Shown here piece by piece: positions 55,880 to 64,000 of a stretch of 64,000 nucleotides of DNA. Each line of letters starts with the position of its first letter. Within the stretch, counting starts at the first letter, position 1. The DNA comes from Pollenia angustigena (taxonomy: Eukaryota; Arthropoda; Insecta; Diptera; Polleniidae). Where the stretch lies: the NCBI GenBank assembly GCA_930367215.1, contig OV884058.1:221940208-222004207 (forward strand). Direction: 5' to 3'. A program made the translations under genes and the position numbers. Under the pieces are notes generated by a model. It made no database searches. It was not told the origin of the DNA and saw nothing but the letters and a program-made list of their open reading frames with translations.

Positions 55880-57839
55880 CAGTGTTGCCACTTTGTGGGT
55901 AATTACCCGAATTTGGTATAATTTTTACGGTCGTGGGTAGAGCGTGGGTAATTTCTCTTAGGTGTAATTCAGGTCTAAATTGAAATTTTTACTTCAGATG
56001 CCCTAATAAAATCAAGATTCGATTTCAGTGATGACATTTATTTCTTTTTAAATATTGTTGCTAAGAAATGCACAGCCTTCTTAATCAAAGTCTCGGTTTC
56101 TTTTTAAGAAAAGTCTTCAATCATTAAAAATACATATATTTTCAAATGTTTGGTACTGAATGTCGCAAGATGGACCCTTAGATTTGGATAAATATGCCTA
56201 TCATAGTGATTTAGAACCTGAAGTTTATTGAAAAAAGTTATTCAAACTAAAAACTTGCCTGGGGGAAGACATGTTTCCAATATTGCAACATCTAATAAAT
56301 TTTATTTCTATCTTGCTACTTTTTAATGTTTTAATTTAAAGAATATTTAACGCCTTTTACAGTTCTAAAACTGAATTACGAAAAGAACAGTTGTATAAAA
56401 CTCTGCAGGCATTTTGTTTACTAAATAAGGCATAAAGGGTATTTTTTAACACCATGAAACTTAAAATGGTAGACAACACAAAAACAAAATTAATTTTAAT
56501 CGCAGATTGATACACGGCATTACCATTTGAAACTGATTTAAAATAAATAGACACCGCGCCTGTCCTTGACGAAACGCATTGCAGACGTCCAGTTTTGTTT
56601 CTATTTTTCGAATAAAATGAACAATAATTAGTATTGTGGTTATTTTGTTGAACTATTTATGGGTTTGAATCCAAATTTTTAATATTTTTAATTAGGCTTA
56701 AGTTCATCAAATTTAATTTTCATTAAATTATTCTTATGAAGAAAGGAATTTTACAACATGAAATTAATTAAAATTTACTGATAATTTTTCATTCCTGACT
56801 GAAGCTGGGCTCGAACCCAGGCGTTTTTTACGGACAGGTTACCCTTACATGTTTCGATTGCAACCACTCAATCTCTTCAGAGGGCTTGCCGTTTAACACT
56901 CGCAGCCATCGACGACTGCTGACGTCAATAGTCAAACATCAATCCTTAAACCAAATTGTATTTAACCCTTTGGTAGATCGAAATCTGCTTTGAATGATTA
57001 TCTATTTTAATTTATTTTACATGTTTCTCCTTACTTCTGTTTTTTCGTACTTTTGTCAAGAATTTTTCTTGAAGTCCAAAGTACATATTTTGTTTTGTTT
57101 TTCCTTTTTTTGTCTTTCCTTTTCTTGTTGACCTTTTCCAGCACAACTTGAACAATGTTGACCTCCAAGACAACGATTGTTGCTGGTTTATCAGCTTTAA
57201 CCACTGACTTCACAGTCCTACGGAAAACAATCAATAATTGTCACATCGCACGGCCTTGAATTCTAATTGACAGTTTATTTTCTCTAAATCAACCCATCGC
57301 CTAAATTTGTGAAAAAAGTTGCGTCATTTAAATCATGAAGTCACCTTTAAGTTGCGAAAATCTATGGATGATTTTCAAAGTATATTTTGATAATTTGGTG
57401 GCGTTGTTCAAGCATGAATCTATTCATGATGATGTGCCTGTTCAAAAAGTGAAAATAGTATGACAGTTCGTTTGACAGCTAATCTTTCGTAAGCTCTATG
57501 GGGATAAAAGAATCCATTATAAAGCAATGACAAGGAACATTTTAAACCTTTTCAAGATATATCAACCAAATGTGGAAGTTAAACTCATTATTATAGCAGT
57601 TTGAATATATGTTTTATTAATTTTTTTTAAGTCTTTAATGTTATTTTTGTTAATTTAAATTAAATTAACAGCTTGACTAATATTGATCTTCTTTTAATGA
57701 GTTTGTTGTGTTTTTGCTTCTTTGTAAATGTCTTTTTATTTAATAAAACTTCAATTTTATATCAGGTGTAATTTCATTTAAATCGGGTAATTTTGCTTCA
57801 TCTCAAGTGTAATTTTGAAATTTGCTGGTGGTAACACTG
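55880..57839. mobile_element. 1960-bp hAT-type element containing a tRNA-like repeat
   Basis: CAGTGTTGCCAC (55880) and the complement of the right end CAGTGTTACCAC (57839) are flanked by a perfect 8-bp duplication ATGCGGCA (55872-55879 and 57840-57847). 'gggtaattt'/'aattttg' motifs occur near the ends. No transposase is recognisable; the third tRNA-like repeat copy is nested inside. Confidence 0.9.
56621..57160 (-). repeat. tRNA-like interspersed repeat (SINE-like), copy 3
   Basis: Matches 16163-16700 along its length. On the minus strand 'gggttcgagcccagc' (near 56810) is the box-B-like motif and 'attgagtggttgcaatcg' the box-A-like one. It differs from the other two copies by scattered substitutions, more than they differ from each other. 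Confidence 0.65.
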
Positions 57840-58078
57840 ATGCGGCACAAAACAATATTTTTCATTTTCACAAAAAATCTATTAAATTCTAACTTTATTC
57901 ATGAAAGTGCGCAAAAACTTAAATTTTTCTTCAAAACATATACCGGAAGAAGTGGTAAAAATATAAAAAAATTCTACCGGGTACATTTTGAGAAATCTTC
58001 ATGTAAATCTTCTTTGTCGTTTTTCTCCACTCCGACTTTTTGGCATATGCGCCAAACCAATTCTGAGCTGACGAATTG

Positions 58079-58925
58079 TCAAAAAACTAAGAATTTTGCT
58101 GAAAATTTTATATTAAAACTATTATTGCAATAAATAAAATTTTTAAAGGTGTGCAAACGTGTGTTTAAAGTAGCGTTATAAAGAAAAATAAAGAATAAAT
58201 AAAAATAGAAGAGTTCAGAAAAGAGTACAAGCATAAAGTGTGCAGTGGGCAAATGCCAACAAATTAGCCGCAAAAAAACAAATGGGGAAGTTGTGCGAAA
58301 AACTAACGTGTTGCGTCCTTTTAATTAAATGTCTATATTTTTAACTATAGCTTATATAGAGATAGTATATATTTATGTAACTGATCAACCTAAACAAAAG
58401 CGGCAAGCGTTTTTTTAAACATGAAAATTTTATTTAAAAACAATTTCAATACCACAAAGCGACATAGCGATCTGTCAAATAAGATTTATCAGCCGGGTGG
58501 TTTCTAATTCGCAATCTAATGGTTTGTTTCGTATAAATTGTATGCAGATTAGAAGTTTTGACATACAAAAAACGCTTCCGCTCTTATTTAGGTAGCTCAG
58601 TAAGTTAAAAATGAAACTATGAAGAAAAAAGTAATTTCTAATAAAAAATGTTCAGTTTTCAAATAATTTAAATAGAAAAATAATAAATTGTGCCACTGTC
58701 ATGTTAACACATAAACATAATACTTTGAGAGCTTAAAATTATTAGCCAATGAGATCGAAGGTTGTGTGACGTCACAGTTCCTACATGCGCAGTAAAAAAC
58801 TTTTATATCTGCCTGATGTCGTAATCTTTATTTCTATCATTCTTGGGTACTTGTGTGTGTTTGCATTTGAAAATTGAGTAAATAATTATTCAAGGAAAAA
58901 GGCTGAATAGAATGTGTATCTTTGT
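58079..58925. other. AT-rich non-coding stretch
   Basis: No gene or clear repeat boundary is recognised. Confidence 0.45.
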
Positions 58926-59191
58926 CAGTGTGGCCATATCAAAAAATATTTTACAGCTAAATCGGCTTTAAAATAATGCTAAAAAATGCTAAAAAAAAAT
59001 TCCTAAACTGCCAAAAAAAATGCTAAAATTTAAATTGTATTATTTTTTTGTTATTTTAGTTAATATACCTTTATACATGCTTTATTTTGCATAATTCTTC
59101 CCTATAAACATACATTATATCAATAGAAAAAACTGATAAAATATAAAAAGTCGTAAAACTATAAAAGAAATATATTTCAGTTTTTATATAC

Positions 59192-60531
59192 GTACATTAG
59201 AGCGACTCAAGTTGTATGGAAGCAAAATACGTACTCGATGTACCCTCCTAAAAATGAACCTTGGACTTTTTTAAGATGACATTTTGAATATTTCGGCTCC
59301 AGCTTTGACCTCTCGTGAGCTGGACCAGTTTGAAAAAGGATCTATTTTTGCATGTTTTGTTAATTTAAGAATCTGTTTCCTTACCAACATATACAAATTG
59401 GGTATGGTAAGAAAGATTTTTTTAAGGCGCGTCCAACTGTGTATACAATTTGTCCAAGGACGATCATCCATGTCCTTTTTTTAAGGATTTTCTGTAAAAA
59501 ACGGTTTTTGAATTTTTTGTTCGGGGTTGTTTGTAATAAAAGTGCCAAATTAACATATTTTAATCTTTAGTCGATTTAATTAAATACGTGTCTCAGCTTT
59601 TTTTAAAAAAAGTGCTAGTTCGCGTTTTGACCAAAATGCAACGGGGTGGCAACCCTTCGTTTTTTTTTTTTATCTTTGTATGTAAATAGTTTAGATTTTT
59701 GCAAATTAGATGCATTTTACACGGTGCTCTGGAATATATATAAATGCAATTTTGTAGTAACTTTAATATGATACCGGATTTAGTTTCTAGATCATGTATA
59801 GATGAAAATAGGACTAAAGAATGAAACAAAGAAATGATCCACGACTTGAATTTTTTTTTAATTTGCGAAAAAAAATATGCCGCCAAAAAGTCGTGTATCA
59901 TTTCTTTTTTTCTTTCTTTAGTCCTATTTTCATCCATACATGATCTAGAAACTAAATCCGGTATCATATTAGAGTTACTACAAAATTGCATTTACATATA
60001 TTCCAGAGCACTGTGTAAAATGCATCTAATTTGCCAAAAGATAACGTTTGATACCCATATTGTCCTATTTTAAACGATGGATTGCCACACCGTTGCATTT
60101 TTATCAAAATGCGAACAAGCACGATTTTCAAAAAAAGCTGAGACACGTGTTTAATTAAATCGACTGAAGATTAAAATATGTTAATTTGGCACTTTTATTA
60201 CAAACAACCCCGAACAAAAAATTCAAAAACCGTTTTTTTTACAGAAAATCCTTAAAAAAAGGACATGGATGATCGTCCTTGGACAAATTGTATACACAGT
60301 TGGACGCGCCTTAAAAAAACCTTTCTTACGATACCCAATTTGTATATGTTGGTAAGGAAACAGATTCTTAAATTAACAAAACATGCAAAAATACACCCTT
60401 TTTCAAACTGGTCCAGCTCACGAGAGGTCAAAGCTGGAGCCGAAATATTCAAAATGTCATCATAAAAAAGTCCAAGGTTCATTTTTAGGAGGGTACATCG
60501 AGCACTTTTTTGGTAAGTCGCTCTAACGTAC
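59192..60531. mobile_element. 1.34-kb foldback element, almost wholly palindromic
   Basis: The left half (59192-about 59865) is the reverse complement of the right half (about 59880-60531). The ends read GTACATTAGAGCGACT and GTACGTTAGAGCGACT (complemented). Open frames on both strands mirror each other (for example 'MDDRPWTNCIHSW' is read from either arm) and are by-products of the palindrome. Confidence 0.9.
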
Positions 60532-60672
60532 ATACATAAAAAGTTTTCAAAAAATAGGTACCATACCATAACAAAAAATTAAGGGAATTTGACCCATAAA
60601 TGGCTATTATTTAAAATATAAATAAAAATTTATAACAAATAATAAAAATTATATAAAAAAATTTAATTTTAT

Positions 60673-61150
60673 TAATTAAATACGTCATCAAATGAATATT
60701 CTTCTTCAGCTTCTGAAGAATCGATCGAGATATCATTATAATATATGTTTTTATTGCATTTTTATATGAGATCGTACAATTTTTTAAAACTATCGCAACA
60801 TTTTAAACCACACCTAATATAAAGTAGACTTTAACGTCATTCTATTTCGAATTTTCGGTTTTAAGAGATTTATACCACTAAAAACCTATTTTAACTTCCG
60901 CATTGCTAAATGGCAAACCCAAGAACTTCATTGCAAAAGAAGCTAATTCACTGAATGGATTTTCATTTAATGCATTTTTATATCCATATACATTTAACCA
61001 GAAATCAACTGTTGAGTTCCTATTTAACAATTCATATGAATTTAGTTTCTGCCACTGATGTTCCAAAGTTGTAATTTTTTCAGCAGTGAAATCAATCATT
61101 TCTTCTTTTAAATGTTTGCTTAATTTGCATTCATTAGTTTTTAAACTGTT
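60673..61150 (-). pseudogene. hAT transposase C-terminal dimerisation domain, decayed
   Basis: The minus-strand frame from about 61150 reads 'VDFWLNVYGYKNA', 'NPFSELASFAMKFLGLPFSN' and 'NAEV'. A stop and frame changes follow, then 'INLLKPKIRNRMTLKSTLY', 'CDSFKKLYDLI' and an acidic end 'SSEAEEEYSFDDVFN'. FW, then LPxSNAxxER, then NRM is the hAT dimerisation signature. The ER position is lost to mutation. The N-terminal two thirds of the protein is absent. Confidence 0.85.
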
Positions 61151-61506
61151 TTCTCCACAAAAAAAAAGTTGGTATTTGTTAAATTATGAAAATTGTTTGG
61201 CAATCGTTGTTTAAATCGACATATAAATTAAGCTATAAAATCTCGGCAAGTAATTCGTATTTGTTTTTCTATTTCAAAAGTTATGGTATTTTTTTCGTTT
61301 CCAAAAATTTTTTTTTATCGTAATTGAGGGAAAATATCCGCTTAACATGAATTTGATGGATCAAATTTTAAAACAATTTGATATGAAAGGTCTTTTAAAA
61401 GATTGTAAAGTTTTTATAGCAAAAGAGTAGGGATTTGTATGTGCATTCAACAAAAAAGTGTGGTAGATTTTCAAAAATATTACTTGAATATTCTTAAATT
61501 AAATAA

Positions 61507-61648
61507 TCACCCTTATCGTGTTTGGCGTATTTAAAATACGCCTACGACTGTTTGGTAATAGATTAAATAGAACGTGAACTAATTTCCTTTAATCTATTAC
61601 CAAACAATCGTAGGCGTATTTTAAAAACGCCAACCACGATAAGGATGA
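61507..61648. repeat. Hairpin MITE, ~60-bp arms
   Basis: 'cttatcgtgtttggcgtatt' and 'ctgtttggtaatagattaaa' on the left are mirrored on the right around a ~20-nt loop near 61570-61590. The stem is nearly perfect. Confidence 0.85.
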
Positions 61649-61904
61649 ATGATAAATATGAAGTTGAAAAATGCTAACTGCTAAATGAAAAATTGCACCT
61701 AAATCAGACAAAAAAATGCTAAATCTAGCTGCAAAATGCCAAAATGGCCACGCTGGTGTCTTTTCACTAATTTTTTACCAAAGTGTAGTAAAAATATTTT
61801 GTTTGTATTAACAAATGGGGGTCGTTTCGACCCCCGTGACGCAAAGGGTTAATCAAAAATAATAAAAAAATGCTACTTAAAGTATATATATTCAAAGGGT
61901 CAGC

Positions 61905-62130
61905 GACTTCATGCATAATTAGCGAAAAAAATTAAGTTCTTAGAGCATTTGTAGGTAAATATAGTGGATTCCATAAAATTTGTACTTTGACCTCAAATGG
62001 GCACGTGTTACAGTTGTCCGATTTAGCTCAAATTTTCACCATATAAGTTTTACATCCACTAAAAACCGCTCGGAACTTTAAGAAGTTAAATTTCTCTCTT
62101 ATATTTCAATGCCACTGAAATGTACATCGT
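61905..62130 (-). repeat. Second copy of the 'acattagagtggcat' repeat
   Basis: Inverted relative to 53041-53240, with shared anchors 'tggattccataaa' and 'cacgtgttaca'. No coding content. Confidence 0.65.
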
Positions 62131-62700
62131 ACCCGAATATGAAAAAGGTGGGGATATGTTTGTATATAATAGGGAGGAAAATAAAACCTAGGTGCTAGGT
62201 TAAGTAAGGTTAATATTGAGGAAAAAGATAAAGGGAAGTAAAGAAGAAAATAATGGACAGATAGATTTAAGAAAGTTAGTAGACTGTTATGTTCTACATA
62301 ACTCCCCCAGTAGATCGACAGGATTACATCCTGTGATACACCCTAGTTCGTCGTGAAATCTATTTCCTAGCCATTTTTACCTGAGACCCTGCATCCTAGT
62401 ACAATGGCTCAATGGTCGCTAGCTCCTATGGTAGCTGGTATGGTATTGTCCCATTTATTCGTAAAAGCCCTAACAGTGCAATGATCCGCCAAGAACCTTA
62501 TAATTGTCCTGAGGCCACTCCTTTCCGAGCGTTATAGAACCCTGGTTGCCCCTGCGTCCAATCCGGCCCATAATGTTCTAGACGCCCTGCAATCCGTTCT
62601 ATACCTCCAGAGCCGGGTAACGGTATCGCGGAGTCTTTTTCGTATTTTCCGAGACATAAGGGGGTGTTTACCCCCGTCCCACAGAGGGGTGAAATCGTAA
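62131..62700. other. GC-richer unassigned segment
   Basis: From about 62300 to 62690 the DNA is clearly richer in GC than its surroundings, with runs such as 'ccctggttgcccctgcgtcc' and 'ctatacctccagagccgggt'. No long open frame exists on either strand and I recognise no family. It could be a fragment of a retroelement or of a structural RNA region. Confidence 0.4.
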
Positions 62701-63309
62701 AAAATGGATATTAATTGAAAAATGAAAGTTTGTTTTTTTGAAAAATATTTAGTAACCGATTACAGCATATAAAATTCTACATCACTACTGAAAATTTCAA
62801 TGTCATATGTTGTTTACTTGTCAAGCTGCATTGTATTAAAGTTAAGTAATTTTTTAGTTATTCGCGCACAATAGTGTTAATGGAAATTCGGTATATTTCG
62901 ACGCTTAATATATAGTTTTTTGCAAGTCAAAAGTAATACTTTTACTATGGAATCTTTAACCTCAGGTATTTTAGCGTTGTTCTAAAAATAATTGTTTTAA
63001 CAAAAGTTGTGTAGAAGTATTTTTAAATTTTTTTTAAAATATGTCTCCATTTTGGCTATTTTCAAAATATTCGTAGATATTTAAATATGAATGGTGTAAG
63101 TTGGCGTTATAATATTAATTTGTTAAGAAACTACAGTTCCTAGGCTTTTATATTCAGTAATAACATGTTGCGCGTTTTTGCGCGAAATTTTTTAAATTAA
63201 TTAATTGTGAAAATAGTCACTCAAGCAAAGAACACCAGTTCTGTCTGTTGTTTGCTTTGTCTTCGTTTTCGTTGTTATAATTGTTTTTTTTGTAAACAGT
63301 TGGCAACTG
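62701..63309. other. AT-rich non-coding stretch
   Basis: Nothing is recognised. Confidence 0.45.
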
Positions 63310-63750
63310 TGTGTTACAAAAATTTTGTTAGAAAAATATAGAGTATATGTTCAGAATACAGCTCGACTTTTTGTTCAGAAGTATCAGTGGTTAAACATGC
63401 CTCCAACCTTGCATAAGTTTTTAATACATGGCCCAGAAATCATTTCGCACTCGCTATTATCGATCGGTGAACTGTCTGAGGAAGCCCAGGAAGCCCGAAA
63501 CAAAGATTTTAAAAACTACAGAGAACATTTTTCTCGCAAATGAAGTCGGTAGGATTGCAATCAAGACATATTAAATAGGTTCCTACTAAGTTCAGATCCA
63601 ATCCTATCTGGTAAAACACAATTGCCCAAAAAAAAATTCCACCAACTTCCAAAATCTGTAGTAGATCTACTTGTTTCGCCTTCAGTTTTGACGAACGTGG
63701 CACCAGAAGGCACAAATTATGATACAGATGACGACGGGCATATTTTTTAA
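63310..63750 (+). pseudogene. Fragment of an unnamed repeat-associated protein
   Basis: The frame to 63543 reads 'MPPTLHKFLIHGPEIISHSL' and 'GELSEEAQEARNKDFKNYRE'. After a TGA at 63541-63543 and a frame change it continues 'NRFLLSSDPILSGKTQLPKK' and ends 'YDTDDDGHIF' at a TAA near 63748. From memory these phrases occur in long uncharacterised ORFs carried by repeats in insects and cnidarians; I cannot name the element. Only the C-terminal part is here. The rest of the window (63751-64000) is AT-rich and non-coding. Confidence 0.6.
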
Positions 63751-64000
63751 AATAGCAGGTCAAAAACACATGCCTTATAATAAATGTATACAAGTATACC
63801 AGACACATCCGTACACAATCGAACAATTTAAATATCTGCTTTGAGTCCCGAATTTAGTTACAAATATGATTCGCTTTACGTAATTATATTAAAAATAAAT
63901 TGATTACTATGGAAAAATTTTATTTCTTTTTTTTTCAAAAAACAAAAAAAAAATCCGACTGAGCCAGAGCTATTTTTAAAAGGGGGCGTGGCACCACCCT

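Larger units (their letters stand above)
55037..58078 (+). repeat. CGTCAGCTC repeat family, copy 3, split by a hAT element
   Basis: The perfect inverted ends CAATTCGTCAGCTC (55037-55050) and their complement (58065-58078) enclose family sequence at 55051-55879 and 57840-58064. The hAT element at 55880-57839 lies between. Anchors shared with 1280-2169 include 'gcagcacaaaaagc', 'ggcacaaaacaat' and 'cttcatgtaaa'. No gene is seen. Confidence 0.8.
58926..61755. mobile_element. hAT-type element with CAGYGTGGCCAT ends
   Basis: CAGTGTGGCCATATC (58926) and the complement of the right end CAGCGTGGCCATTTT (61755) are matched. 'aaaatgctaaa' is reiterated near both ends. The flanking 8 bp do not match cleanly (GTATCTTT-like versus GTGTCTTT). 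It contains a transposase C-terminus on the minus strand, a foldback element and a hairpin. Confidence 0.75.

Noticed and set aside
59271..60569. Several 66-132 codon frames in the 59-60.6 kb region
   Set aside because: The same peptides appear on both strands because the region is a palindrome; there is no independent coding evidence.

Overview
The window looks like nuclear DNA of a higher dipteran, probably a calyptrate fly. It is very AT-rich, gene-poor and packed with DNA transposons, and it carries the 'ttatacccttcacc... gggtatatataag' repeats I associate with calliphorid and muscid genomes (memory, not a search). Only one ordinary host-gene piece is convincing: a spliced first coding exon at 48128-48902 on the plus strand, encoding a Ser/Thr-rich N-terminus. 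Almost everything else is mobile or viral.

Region 3.9-40.3 kb is one deep nest of insertions whose edges can be read from target-site duplications (TSDs). A simple repeat (3880-4151 and 39892-40320) was hit by a short hAT-like element, here called R. R survives in three pieces (4152-4373, 21908-22020, 39772-39891). The first gap in R is element A (4374-21907, TSD ATACACAC). A holds element B (4506-15892, TSD GATGTAAG), and B holds element C (5054-15204, TSD CTTGAATT). C is a 10.15-kb hAT-type element with inverted arms of about 1.65 kb and a truncated hAT transposase. C contains a second, complete copy of R (9082-9621). A also contains element D (16941-19991), inside which lies hAT element E (17065-19857, TSD AATGCAAT) with a Helitron helicase scrap.

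The second gap in R (22021-39771) is a BEL/Pao LTR retrotransposon. It has a tRNA-Lys-type primer binding site at 30483-30500, decayed gag-pol at 33874-39681, and matching LTR starts at 22021 and 39709. Inside its 5' LTR lies an endogenous toti-like dsRNA virus: a long capsid-type ORF (22157-26032) with no break, then an RdRp pseudogene (26098-29831). The RdRp is broken by stops, frame changes and two transposon insertions. The contrast between the intact capsid-type frame and the ruined polymerase is the main result.

Region 40.4-64 kb holds a dead Tc1-like element, several hAT and PIF/Harbinger-type MITEs, three copies of a repeat ending in CGTCAGCTC, large foldback elements, a tRNA-like repeat family, a hAT transposase C-terminus (60673-61150, minus) and a fragment of an unnamed repeat-associated protein (63310-63750).
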